A DNA stretch of 16,702 nucleotides from Spirochaetota bacterium (GCA_003641695.1 QNBL01000023.1:1-16702), one strand, 5' to 3'. Positions 1 through 7,424 are shown, counted from the first letter of the stretch. Notes: generated by a model not told the origin, from the letters alone. Made by a program: numbers and translations.

Positions 1-1
1 A

Positions 2-154
2 GGCTCTGTCCCCACAGACCGTAAAAAGTATCTCTATCCGCCGGAAGATTCCCGGTGTCTTCTGGATAATCACTACATAATGGCTTCTCTGGGAGTTCTT
101 TCCAAGCGCCGGCCCGCAGCAGCATTGAAACTTCTGAAAGAGAGCATACAATGA
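2..154 (+). CDS. C-terminal end of a GlmL/MutL-like mutase accessory protein (partial)
   Basis: An open frame enters from the left edge and gives 50 residues before a TGA at 152-154. The tail contains LLDNHYIMASLGVLSKRRP followed by an amphipathic helix rich in Ala, Leu and Lys. From memory this resembles the C-terminus of GlmL/MutL-family proteins (PF13941), the ASKHA-fold reactivating or accessory factors encoded beside adenosylcobalamin mutases such as glutamate mutase and ornithine 4,5-aminomutase. The stop overlaps the ATG of the next gene (ATGA), so the two are translationally coupled. That next gene is an ornithine-racemase relative, which fits the ornithine aminomutase setting. Most of the protein lies outside the window, so the identification is inference from a short tail plus context. 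It could be another protein of the same operon. Confidence 0.55.
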   Translation, partial: GSVPTDRKKYLYPPEDSRCLLDNHYIMASLGVLSKRRPAAALKLLKESIQ

Positions 155-1959
155 GCGGACCGGTGATTACAGTAGATCTTGAAAAGGTAGAAGAAAATTC
201 CAGAGTAATAGTGAAATTTTGCAGGGAACATGGCATTGCTGTTATGGGAGTTACAAAAGTGACCTGCGGAATGCCCTCGGTTGCACGAGCAATGATTTCC
301 GGAGGTATCAGACAACTCGGAGAATCGAGGATAGAAAATATAAAACGGCTTAGAAACAGTGGCATCGACGTTCCCATAACGCTTTTACGAATTCCTCCCC
401 TGTCAGCAGCAAGGGAAGTAGTGATGTATACAGACTGCAGCCTCAATTCCGAACTCCCGGTTATGAGTGAACTTTCTGCTGCGGCAGAGGAGCTGGGAAA
501 GATCCATGATGTTATCCTGATGCTTGATCTCGGAGATCTCAGGGAAGGGATATGGCCGGATGATCTCATGACGGCGGCACGTAAGGTTCTTGAGCTCCCG
601 GGGATTCATTTAAGGGGGCTTGGAACGAATCTTACCTGCTACGGAGGAGTGCTGCCTACTCAAGAAAACATGAAAACCCTTGCTTTGTTTGCAAACAGAA
701 TAGAAGAAGAGCTGAATATCTCACTGGAGATAGTTTCCGGAGGGAACTCATCTTCTCTGGATCTTGTCAGCAGAGGACAGATGCCAAAACGGATAAATCA
801 GCTGAGAATTGGAGAGGCGATTATGCTGGGCAGAGAAACGGCTTTCGGCAAACGCTGGCCGGGAACCAGTCCCGATGCTTTTATTCTCAAAGCTGAACTT
901 ATAGAAGTAAAGGAGAAGCCTTCGGTACCTAAAGGGAAAACGGGGATGGATGCTTTTGGCAAAAAACCGGTCTTTACAGACAGGGGGCTCAGGAAACGGG
1001 GTATCCTTAATATTGGAAGAGAGGATGTTGTCATAGAGGGGCTTGCCCCGGTAATTCAGGGTGTTTCAATCCTGGGTGCTTCCAGCGACCATCTCCTTGT
1101 AGATATTACAGACTCCAAAAAGGAGTTAAAACTTGGCTCTGAGGTGGGGTTTGTCATGGATTACGGGGCACTCCTGGCTGGTATGACCTCCTCCTATGTA
1201 ATCAAGGAACCGATTTTGAGGGGCGTTGTGAAGCAGCAAAAGAGGATTGTTCTTACCGGTGATTCTCCGGTTTTTTCACCGTCCTTTTTCCCGGAAGATA
1301 TGAGGATGCTTGGATACTCTGTCGAAGGACCTCTGCCTGCAACGGAAGATACCCTGATCGAGACTATGAAACAGGGAGCAATTCCCTTTGTGGCCGGCAG
1401 GGATCGGCTGACGCTTTTAGGCATGAAAGCAATGGGCAGCGCTCTGGGGCAGAGCGGCTTTATTCTTATTGATTCCCATCCATCGCTGATGAGTGATCCT
1501 GATGCTCCTGAAGACAGGAAGGTTCTTTCATCTGCCCTGGGCCTTTGCGATCCTTCCATAAACGTAAGTACCGAATTCTCTCCGGAAAACATCGTTCTTA
1601 TCGGTATCAGGGCGGCGGATAGGGAAGAATCGGAAATAATCCGCCGGATGAATATAACTGCCTTCACCATGGAGGATATTGATTTTTTAGGGATTAGAGA
1701 AGTAATGCGCAGGAGTTTAAGGACAGCAGGAGCCGGTACAGCAGGAGTATATCTAAGTTTCTGCCAGAATGTGATAGACGGAAACGGAGAGGGGCTTACC
1801 ACAAGGGAGCTCCATCTTGCCATGGAGCTGATATCCAGATCGGGTCTTATGCGGTGTATGGATATTTCAGGCTGCCTTAAACGAGGGCAGAAAGATTTCT
1901 CCTCCCTTCTTCACTTTACAGAGTCTGTATTCGGGAAAAGAATTTTGATAAAGGATTGA
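151..1959 (+). CDS. Ornithine racemase-type PLP domain fused to a degenerate arginase-like domain
   Basis: Residues 1 to about 350 match the alanine/ornithine racemase family (type III PLP fold). The Schiff-base lysine is K36 in VMGVTKVTCG; other family features are the LGESRIENIKRL stretch, SGGNSSSLDL and LRIGEAIMLGRE. Known single-domain ornithine racemases (Orr of Clostridium sticklandii) are about 350 residues, so this 602-residue protein carries about 250 extra. The extra part follows the arginase/agmatinase fold: IPFVAGRDRL in place of LGGDHS, ILIDSHPS (440s) in place of DAHxD, NIVLIGIRAADREE, YLSFCQNVID (534-543) in place of SxDxDxxD, then GLTTRELHLAME and a closing VFGKRIL. The ligand positions read R419, D441, H443, S445, C538 and N540, so only two of six metal ligands remain and arginase activity is unlikely. 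It starts at the ATG overlapping the upstream stop. Racemization of ornithine is likely for the first domain; the second may be regulatory, structural or ligand-binding. Confidence 0.85.
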   Translation: MSGPVITVDLEKVEENSRVIVKFCREHGIAVMGVTKVTCGMPSVARAMISGGIRQLGESRIENIKRLRNSGIDVPITLLRIPPLSAAREVVMYTDCSLNSELPVMSELSAAAEELGKIHDVILMLDLGDLREGIWPDDLMTAARKVLELPGIHLRGLGTNLTCYGGVLPTQENMKTLALFANRIEEELNISLEIVSGGNSSSLDLVSRGQMPKRINQLRIGEAIMLGRETAFGKRWPGTSPDAFILKAELIEVKEKPSVPKGKTGMDAFGKKPVFTDRGLRKRGILNIGREDVVIEGLAPVIQGVSILGASSDHLLVDITDSKKELKLGSEVGFVMDYGALLAGMTSSYVIKEPILRGVVKQQKRIVLTGDSPVFSPSFFPEDMRMLGYSVEGPLPATEDTLIETMKQGAIPFVAGRDRLTLLGMKAMGSALGQSGFILIDSHPSLMSDPDAPEDRKVLSSALGLCDPSINVSTEFSPENIVLIGIRAADREESEIIRRMNITAFTMEDIDFLGIREVMRRSLRTAGAGTAGVYLSFCQNVIDGNGEGLTTRELHLAMELISRSGLMRCMDISGCLKRGQKDFSSLLHFTESVFGKRILIKD

Positions 1960-2013
1960 AATTTCATAAAACACAGCATGACTGCAAGTGCTCATGAGTA
2001 ATTCTGCTATTTC

Positions 2014-2042
2014 CTGATAATTCCGGTATTGGGTTATATACT
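2014..2042 (+). promoter_or_regulatory. Weak sigma70-like promoter before the 2114 gene
   Basis: CTGATA (2014-2019) and TATACT (2037-2042) are separated by 17 bases. Transcription would begin near 2049, just ahead of the AAGGAG at 2050-2055. The -35 matches only four of six consensus bases, and such matches occur by chance in AT-rich DNA. The stretch 1960-2050 otherwise holds no gene and no convincing terminator for the gene upstream. Confidence 0.3.
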
Positions 2043-2113
2043 GATATTTAAGGAGTTTGTGATGAAAAAGTTTTGGTGATGATAATTTCCGGGAGGGGGA
2101 AGGTGTTACCTGG

Positions 2114-2620
2114 ATGATTAGAACCACTCCGGAAGGAGATGAAGCTGTTGTGAAAAGGGCTTTACTGAAAAAGGTATCAAACGGTTCTTCCTGGTGGCTT
2201 CTCTCAGTTGTGATGGACGGGGAGGAAAGATTTTATGAACTGCTGACAGATCAGGATGCTGGAATTCTTAAAGTACGGTATAGAAATCCGGAAAGCAGCA
2301 CAGTTGAAGAGTTTACTCCCAGCCAGTCCGGTGAATCAGGAGAAAGACAGGGAACAATAGATCCTGCAGATTACAGCAACTATTCAAAGGGAATAGAAAA
2401 GGTAAAAACCAAAGCCGGCAGTTTTAAGGCTGAACACCTTGTTATTGAAGATGTGAATAAGCAGGGTGGTAATCAAAACAGATCTGAATACTGGATTACC
2501 GATAAAGTTCCCGGACACTGCGTCAAATATATCTTTCTGAACAATTCTGATAACGAGGGACTCAGTGGTGAAGTTATCGACATCAGGGGCGGTTACCGGA
2601 CCCGGCTTGATTCGTATTAA
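2114..2620 (+). CDS. Hypothetical protein, 168 residues; 5' end possibly frameshifted
   Basis: I do not recognise this protein. It is acidic to neutral, has no membrane segment and no signal peptide, and contains RALLKKVSNGSSWWLL near the N-terminus and VKTKAGSFKAEHLVIED and EYWITDKVPG near the C-terminus. The alternating pattern suggests a beta-rich fold, perhaps like DUF3108 or LolA proteins, but that is only an impression. The only in-frame start is the ATG at 2114, with GGGAGGGGGAAGG (2091-2103) upstream at loose spacing. The frame stays open back to 2066 with protein-like codons (GDDNFREGEGVTW). A much better start signal, AAGGAG at 2050-2055 and ATG at 2062, opens in another frame and stops after MKKFW. 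Dropping one T of the run at 2071-2074 joins them into MKKFGDDNFREGEG, giving about 185 residues. The gene may therefore be frameshifted in nature or in the assembly. It converges on argG. Confidence 0.65.
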   Translation: MIRTTPEGDEAVVKRALLKKVSNGSSWWLLSVVMDGEERFYELLTDQDAGILKVRYRNPESSTVEEFTPSQSGESGERQGTIDPADYSNYSKGIEKVKTKAGSFKAEHLVIEDVNKQGGNQNRSEYWITDKVPGHCVKYIFLNNSDNEGLSGEVIDIRGGYRTRLDSY

Positions 2621-2631
2621 TGGAAGGTTTT

Positions 2632-2657
2632 AGAGAGGGGAAGGGCTTCCCCTCTCT
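2632..2657. terminator. Perfect 11-bp hairpin between convergent genes
   Basis: AGAGAGGGGAA and TTCCCCTCTCT pair perfectly around a GGGC loop. It sits between the stop of the plus-strand gene (2620) and the stop of argG (2666), where a shared terminator would be expected. There is no clear T-run on either side: GTAAATC follows on plus and AAAACC on minus. It may be a barrier or RNA-stabilising hairpin rather than a classical intrinsic terminator. Confidence 0.6.
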
Positions 2658-2665
2658 GTAAATCT

Positions 2666-3916
2666 CTACCAGTTCTGGTGGAAATACCTGTTTTTCTTTT
2701 TCATGATTTTATTGTGGGCCATGAGGCGGATGGCGTTTATCTTGATGAAACCTCTGGAATCTTCCTGGTTAAAGCCGCCTTCGATGTCCATACTGGAGAG
2801 GTCCTGGTCATAGAGGGAAGTGTCGCTTTCACGGCCGATAACGTATGCGTTTCCTTTGTAGAGTTTCATGTAAACAGTTCCGTCAATCATGTCCTGGCTT
2901 ACGTTTATGGAAGCCATGAGGAAGTCCATCTCCGGGCTGAACCAGAAGCCGTTATAGACGATTTCGGAAAACTTTTCTGTCAACATGTTTCGAAGACGCA
3001 TTACTTCCCTGTCCATGGCAATCCCTTCGATATCTTTGTGGGCAATATGAAGAATGGTGCCTCCCGGAGTTTCATATACTCCCCTGGATTTAATGCCGAC
3101 AAATCTGTTTTCGACCATATCGAGTCTTCCGATACCGTTAGCACTTCCCAGTTCGTTAAGGAACATAAACAGGGGCAGGGGGGAGGATTCACTCCTGCCG
3201 CTTTCAAGGTCTTTAACTTCTATAGGGATGCCGTCTTTAAAGGTGATGGCAATTCTTGTCGCTTTATCGGGGGCTTCCTCCGGAGATACTGTTTTTGAGT
3301 ATACATCTTCAGTTGCTTCTGTTGCTGGATCTTCCAGAATCCCCGCTTCATGGCTGATATGGAGAAGATTATCATCTTCGCTGTAAGGTTTCTTGGGTGT
3401 TGAGCTTATCTCAATACCGTGCTTTTCTGCATACGCGATCATATCGCTGCGGCCTTTAAACTGGTCCAGATACTCTCTCATTTTCCAGGGAGAAATAATT
3501 TTAATTTCCGGGTTAAGGGCATAGTAGGAAAGTTCGAACCGTACCTGGTCATTACCTTTTCCTGTTGCACCGTGGGCAACGTAGGCGGCGTTCTCTTTCG
3601 CTGCTATTTCGATATGCCGCTTTGCAATGAGCGGGCGTGCAATGGATGTCCCGAGAAGATAGCTGCCCTCATAAATTGCATTCGCCTTGAATACTGGAAA
3701 GATATAGTCGGTTACAAATTCCTCTTTCAGGTCCTCTACATAAACCTTGCTTGCTCCGATTTTTAAGGCTTTTTTCTTTGCAGCCTCGAAGTCATCATCC
3801 TGTCCTACGTCTGCAATGTATGCGATAACATCGTATCCTTTTGATAAAAGCCAGTGCAGTATAATCGAAGTATCCAGTCCACCGCTGTACGCGAGTATTA
3901 CCTTATTATTTTCCAT
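2666..3916 (-). CDS. argG: Argininosuccinate synthase
   Basis: It joins citrulline and aspartate using ATP to make argininosuccinate, the penultimate step of arginine synthesis, in the cytoplasm. The 416 residues are the usual family length. The N-terminal PP-loop AYSGGLDTS (9-17) binds ATP. Other family signatures are YEGSYLLGTSIARPLIAK, AHGATGKGNDQVRFE, ISPWKMREY, GRSDMIAYAEKHGI and SRGVYETPGG. The start ATG is preceded by GAGGG six bases upstream (3922-3926) and a promoter further up. The gene lies alone with its own promoter, directly downstream of a LysR-type regulator on the same strand and convergent with the small gene at 2114. No argH or other arg gene is visible, so it is an isolated arg gene here. 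Nothing in the sequence looks damaged. Confidence 0.97.
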   Translation of the reverse strand: MENNKVILAYSGGLDTSIILHWLLSKGYDVIAYIADVGQDDDFEAAKKKALKIGASKVYVEDLKEEFVTDYIFPVFKANAIYEGSYLLGTSIARPLIAKRHIEIAAKENAAYVAHGATGKGNDQVRFELSYYALNPEIKIISPWKMREYLDQFKGRSDMIAYAEKHGIEISSTPKKPYSEDDNLLHISHEAGILEDPATEATEDVYSKTVSPEEAPDKATRIAITFKDGIPIEVKDLESGRSESSPLPLFMFLNELGSANGIGRLDMVENRFVGIKSRGVYETPGGTILHIAHKDIEGIAMDREVMRLRNMLTEKFSEIVYNGFWFSPEMDFLMASINVSQDMIDGTVYMKLYKGNAYVIGRESDTSLYDQDLSSMDIEGGFNQEDSRGFIKINAIRLMAHNKIMKKKNRYFHQNW

Positions 3917-3928
3917 TTTTTCCCTCGT

Positions 3929-3975
3929 AATAATAGTATTATTGGATTAATAGCAAAATACAAGGGTTCTGTAAA
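3929..3975 (-). promoter_or_regulatory. argG promoter with palindrome at the start site
   Basis: Read on the minus strand, TTTACA (3970-3975) and TATTAA (3947-3952) are 17 bases apart, so transcription would begin near 3940. A perfect 15-base palindrome, AATAATAGTATTATT (3929-3943), covers that start point and ends just before the ribosome binding site. This is the position of a repressor operator. It does not match the ArgR/AhrC box (TGAATAnnnnATTCA type), so the regulator is unknown. Confidence 0.55.
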
Positions 3976-4007
3976 ATTATAATAATCTATGAGTATATTA
4001 GTTTTAC

Positions 4008-4895
4008 TTATGAACCTAATGTTCTTATGGCAATTTCGGGATTAAGGTATTTGCTGCAGTTTTCGCTGAGCTGGTTTACCACTGCCTTATGAAGATCCGG
4101 GTAGTAACTCTGTTTACGATAGTGCAAGGTGATGGGTTTTCTGTATTCCTTGAATCCTTCGACTTTTCTCAAGTGGGGTCTGCCTGCAAGAAGGTGCACA
4201 GGCATAACTGATCTTCCCAGCCCTGCTTCCACCCCTGCAATAATACCGTACGTTTCTCCCATAAAACGTCTGTTATATTCAGGGGGCTCTATCCCCTGGT
4301 GGAGAAAAAAGTCAGAGGTTGCCGGATCCTCTGGTGCATTGTCAAGGAAAACGTTTTCCGGGCACTTGTACTCGGTACTTTCTATAACCACATATTCTTC
4401 GTATCCGAGAACAACCTTTTCGATGTCCGGAGCTTCAAGGGGGTAGTCCAGGAGTATGAAGTTGCACTCTGACCGCTCGAAAAGCTCCGGCAGCCCCTGG
4501 GTTTCCTTGTGTATAAAGTTACACTGTATTTTGGGATTTTTCCGTAAAAGTGAGCTCATGGAGGGGATTATCACTGAACGGAGAATGGAAGAGAAGGCAC
4601 CGATAGTTGTTATCCCCCCGAGTTGTCCTTCGTTGGAGGGGAGGAGGTTGAAAAGGAGTTCCTGCTCCATGGAATCCTTGACTGTGCAGTATCTGAAAAG
4701 GCGCTGGCCCATATCGGTAAGTCGCAGGTTTCCCGGTTCCCTGATAAACAGGTTGGCTCCAATAGTCTGCTCCAGGTTTTTTATCCGTTGGGAGAGGGCA
4801 GACTGGGTTATAAAGAGGCTCTCCGCCGCTTTTGAGAAGTTGAGAAGTCTGGCAACAGCAACAAAAGCATCTAACTGCAATGATGATAAACTCAT
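4008..4895 (-). CDS. LysR-family transcriptional regulator
   Basis: At 295 residues this is a standard LysR-type regulator. The N-terminal winged helix-turn-helix (about 4-62) reads FVAVARLLNFSKAAESLFIT then QSALSQRIKNLEQTIG and LFIREPGNLRLTDMGQ. A substrate-binding domain follows; its opening is shorter and more divergent than usual, and GIIAGVEAGLGRSVMPVHL matches the conserved effector-domain motif. The SQRIKNLE form of the recognition helix resembles ArgP/LysG-type members that respond to basic amino acids. With argG next downstream this makes an arginine or lysine link possible but unproven. The ATG at 4895 was chosen because the frame begins the standard HTH there; it has only a weak AAGG 12 bases upstream, see the promoter entry. 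It is followed 91 bases later by argG, which has its own promoter. Confidence 0.92.
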   Translation of the reverse strand: MSLSSLQLDAFVAVARLLNFSKAAESLFITQSALSQRIKNLEQTIGANLFIREPGNLRLTDMGQRLFRYCTVKDSMEQELLFNLLPSNEGQLGGITTIGAFSSILRSVIIPSMSSLLRKNPKIQCNFIHKETQGLPELFERSECNFILLDYPLEAPDIEKVVLGYEEYVVIESTEYKCPENVFLDNAPEDPATSDFFLHQGIEPPEYNRRFMGETYGIIAGVEAGLGRSVMPVHLLAGRPHLRKVEGFKEYRKPITLHYRKQSYYPDLHKAVVNQLSENCSKYLNPEIAIRTLGS

Positions 4896-4900
4896 GGTAC

Positions 4901-4930
4901 ATAATAACCTTTTTTCAGGTTGAGTTCAAC
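4901..4930 (-). promoter_or_regulatory. Candidate lysR promoter with a palindrome over the -35
   Basis: On the minus strand TTGAAC (+ GTTCAA, 4924-4929) and TATTAT (+ ATAATA, 4901-4906) are separated by 17 bases. The inverted repeat GTTGA-GT-TCAAC (4919-4930) covers the -35 and could be an autoregulatory LysR site. If this promoter is used, transcription would start almost at the ATG at 4895, giving a nearly leaderless message, which fits the lack of a good ribosome binding site. Confidence 0.4.
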
Positions 4931-4941
4931 AATTGTATGCT

Positions 4942-4973
4942 TTAATAAAAAGACCGGCTGTTTCCAGCCGGCC
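4942..4973 (-). terminator. Intrinsic terminator of the nucleotidase gene
   Basis: On the minus strand, CCGGCTG-GAAA-CAGCCGG forms a GC-rich stem with a GNRA-type loop, and a run of T (TTTTTATTAAA) follows at once. It begins about 20 bases after the stop of the gene ending at 4994. This is a classical rho-independent terminator, and it also insulates lysR from upstream transcription. Confidence 0.9.
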
Positions 4974-4993
4974 TAAAGATAAAAGGAGTGATG

Positions 4994-6793
4994 CTATTTC
5001 TCAGGGTAGAGAAGTTTGTAGTCTCTATCAGCAGCAGCTTTAGCCCAGTCAGCAGGAATTACTTCCCAGTTGCCCAGGGCGGCAGGTGTTACTGTTCTTT
5101 CCTGTTCTATCCACTTCATGAGATAATATCTGAGATCCTTGATGGTTGAGGATTTCATTCTCTTTTTAATCTCATCTTTTGTGAGCCCGGCTCCCTTTGT
5201 AAGGTGGCCGCCTCCGCCGTTGCCTCTGTAGGAGTTGATAGCTACAAGGTACATGGCGCTCATATCAAATGGTCTTCCATCGCTGAAACCCTTGATATCA
5301 ATCCTCTGTCCCTCTGGCTTGGAAACGTCGACGGTATAGTTGATACCTGCTGCTGAGTCGTAGTTGTAGTATCTCATAACAAGATCATAGGAGTTGTACC
5401 TTTCATTGAAAATCAGGTTCCCTTTATCATCTTTTTTGAAATTCATCAGGTGGTCATCGCTGTTTTTCATGGTATTCATCCATCCGCCGTAGGAGTATTC
5501 CAGAAAATCCCTGATCTCTTTACCTGAAAGCTCCATGGTGTACAGAAGGTTTTCATACTTGTAAAGATTGAACATATCCCTGACGTATACCTCTCCCTTG
5601 TTGATGGTTGCACTGAAAGAAAGCGGGGCTGCAAAGGATACATCAGCTCCGGTCAGATCAAGCTGAATCCGATGAATCAGATCAACGAAAGCACTGTCTC
5701 CGAACATTGCATTCCGGGTAGAGATTGTTTTTGTGAATTCTCCTATGGGTTTGGATACATATGCTTTTACCTTCTCATATGAGCCGTTGAACTTATCCAG
5801 AAAAGCCTGGTCTGCAGGAACTCCGTCCATCATGACAGTTTCTCCTGAAACGCTGGTTGAGAAGGATTTTGTTTCTTCATTGTAGGTGAAATCAATTGAA
5901 GCTACAGCTACAGAACGGGCTGCATTTAGAGCCCCGATAACTACAACATCTTTTCCTTCCGGATTCTTTACAACCATATGGGTATCCTTGTGATCATGGC
6001 CGGTAAATACTACATCGAATCCGGGAACCTGCTCTGCTACAAGTAACGAGGCGTTTTCATTGTTCTTTGCTTTGGGATCTGCTCCATGGTAGTTTGCATC
6101 TACTCCCGAATGGAATAATCCGATAAGAATATCGGGATGTTCTTTCTCCATGATAATGGGAACCCATTTTTTTGCAGTATCAATCATGTCTTCGAATCTG
6201 ATTCCTTTCCAGATGTCTTCGGGAAGCCAGTTAGGAATTCCGGGGGTGATCAAACCAAGAACGGCAATGGTTGCGCCCTTCCTGTGTAATACTGTATAGG
6301 GTTCGAAGTAGGGTTCTCCTGTTTTGACATCAACTGCATTGGCAGCCAGCCAGGGAAAATTGAAATCCTTCTTGAGCTGATCGTAAACAGGATGACCTGC
6401 TTCTATATCATGGTTTCCGACTGTACCGGCTTCGTATCCAAGGTAATTCATAACCTGGGCCTGGATGTGCTTTTCGCCGGTATCTTCAAAGTTGTAGTAA
6501 TAGACAATCGGCTGCCCCTGAAGAATGTCACCGTTATCGAGTAGTATTACTTCCTGATTTGCATTTGCCCGCTGTTCACCAACAAATGTTGATACTTGAG
6601 CAAGTGATGTTTTTGCCGGTTTGTCATTAATGAAGTCGTACGGGAAAAGAGATCCGTGGACGTCTGATGTCTCAATGACCTTGAGACTAAAACTTTCCGG
6701 TGTTTCCCCTGCTGGTGTTGTCTGGCACCCTGTCATTACCAGGGAGAAACCGGCAACTACCGCCAGTAGTGTGAAAAGAATACGTTTTTTCAT
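4994..6793 (-). CDS. 5'-nucleotidase / 2',3'-cyclic phosphodiesterase family lipoprotein
   Basis: This 599-residue exported enzyme removes phosphate from nucleotides outside the cytoplasm (UshA/CpdB family). The N-terminus has a basic MKKR, a hydrophobic core and the lipobox LVMTGC with the lipidated cysteine at C23, so it is a membrane-anchored lipoprotein. The metallophosphatase domain shows its metal motifs in order: SDVHG (D44, H46), LDNGD (D86-D89), GNHD (126-129), FHSG (about 228) and GHDH (about 265). The C-terminal substrate domain contains GWMNTM, SYDLVMRYYNYDSAAGINYTVDVS and SYRGNGGGG, closer to CpdB than to UshA. I cannot decide between 5'-nucleotidase and cyclic phosphodiesterase activity. 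The start has AGGAGG six bases upstream (6800-6805), a promoter at 6822-6850 and a terminator after the stop. It follows the outer-membrane protein gene on the same strand with no clear terminator between them. Confidence 0.92.
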   Translation of the reverse strand: MKKRILFTLLAVVAGFSLVMTGCQTTPAGETPESFSLKVIETSDVHGSLFPYDFINDKPAKTSLAQVSTFVGEQRANANQEVILLDNGDILQGQPIVYYYNFEDTGEKHIQAQVMNYLGYEAGTVGNHDIEAGHPVYDQLKKDFNFPWLAANAVDVKTGEPYFEPYTVLHRKGATIAVLGLITPGIPNWLPEDIWKGIRFEDMIDTAKKWVPIIMEKEHPDILIGLFHSGVDANYHGADPKAKNNENASLLVAEQVPGFDVVFTGHDHKDTHMVVKNPEGKDVVVIGALNAARSVAVASIDFTYNEETKSFSTSVSGETVMMDGVPADQAFLDKFNGSYEKVKAYVSKPIGEFTKTISTRNAMFGDSAFVDLIHRIQLDLTGADVSFAAPLSFSATINKGEVYVRDMFNLYKYENLLYTMELSGKEIRDFLEYSYGGWMNTMKNSDDHLMNFKKDDKGNLIFNERYNSYDLVMRYYNYDSAAGINYTVDVSKPEGQRIDIKGFSDGRPFDMSAMYLVAINSYRGNGGGGHLTKGAGLTKDEIKKRMKSSTIKDLRYYLMKWIEQERTVTPAALGNWEVIPADWAKAAADRDYKLLYPEK

Positions 6794-6821
6794 TACTATC
6801 CTCCTATTAAGATATGGAAAG

Positions 6822-6850
6822 ATAGTATCATATAATGTTAAATTTGTAAA
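6822..6850 (-). promoter_or_regulatory. Promoter of the nucleotidase gene
   Basis: On the minus strand TTTACA (+ TGTAAA, 6845-6850) and TACTAT (+ ATAGTA, 6822-6827) are 17 bases apart, with a TG one base before the -10 (extended -10). Transcription would begin near 6815, about 20 bases before the start codon, leaving room for the AGGAGG site. Confidence 0.55.
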
Positions 6851-6884
6851 ACATTTTGGTAATAAATTAACTTAATTAACCCGG

Positions 6885-7424
6885 CTAGAAGGTGGTTGAG
6901 AAACTGCCTCCGAGGTACAGTATGTAGGGAACTGCAGTCTTTGCCAGATCTTTGTTGGTGAACATCATTACTCCGCCGCCGAGTCTGAAGGTTTTCCCGA
7001 GTTTGACATATGCATTCACTTCAGGCATAAAGAGGTTTCCCGTATCCCCGTGGTTGTAAAGTCCGAACATAAGGAACGCACCCCCGCCCATTTTAGCATT
7101 GATAACAATCGGAACTAACGGAGAGAAATCCACTTCCGCAAACGCCATGGGCCAGGCAATGCTCTCAAGGATAAGGGTGTATAATTGAACACCAGCACCG
7201 AGTTTCAGCGGTCCCAGGCCAAATTGATATGTACCTGAAACCTCAGGAAAGAGGAATGTAAAATTATCAATAATGTTTACTGATGACTCTGTATCACTGT
7301 CCATATCTGGGAATTTCACTCCCATGGATACGGGGACTTTCACTCCCATATCAAGCCTGATTTGTGAAAATGCAGCAGGAACAACCAGTACGGTAATGAG
7401 AATAAAAAGGATGATTTTTTTCAT
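6885..7424 (-). CDS. Small outer-membrane beta-barrel-like protein (hypothetical)
   Basis: This 179-residue protein starts MKKIILFILITVLVVPAAFSQ, a clear signal peptide probably cut after AAFS or FSQ. The mature part alternates polar and hydrophobic residues, is rich in Gly (PLKLGAGVQLYTL, KMGGGAFLMFG, FRLGGGVMMF) and ends LGGSFSTTF; a terminal Phe is typical of outer-membrane barrels recognised by the BAM complex. I do not recognise a specific family or substrate. I chose the ATG at 7424 rather than the in-frame ATG at 7451 because GGAGG (7432-7436) lies just ahead of it and the signal peptide begins there. It lies 56 bases downstream of mogA and may be read through from the tungsten operon or from a weak promoter of its own. 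It is followed by the nucleotidase gene. Confidence 0.75.
   Translation of the reverse strand: MKKIILFILITVLVVPAAFSQIRLDMGVKVPVSMGVKFPDMDSDTESSVNIIDNFTFLFPEVSGTYQFGLGPLKLGAGVQLYTLILESIAWPMAFAEVDFSPLVPIVINAKMGGGAFLMFGLYNHGDTGNLFMPEVNAYVKLGKTFRLGGGVMMFTNKDLAKTAVPYILYLGGSFSTTF

Noticed and set aside
1194..1823. Long open frame on the minus strand inside the racemase fusion
   Set aside because: It lies antisense to a gene with clear domains and its translation shows no domain, only Ser/Ile/Pro-rich sequence.
1977..1998. Terminator after the racemase fusion
   Set aside because: CATGA...TCATG is only five base pairs with no T-run; too weak to call.
2678..3298. 206-residue open frame on plus strand within argG
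   Set aside because: Antisense shadow of argG, with no recognisable motif; argG is intact and certain.
3929..3943. ARG-box (ArgR/AhrC operator) before argG
   Set aside because: The palindrome lacks the TGAAT...ATTCA halves of known ARG boxes, so I report it only as an unassigned operator candidate.
6851..6884. Terminator between the outer-membrane protein gene and the nucleotidase promoter
   Set aside because: Only AT-rich repeats are seen, with no GC stem.
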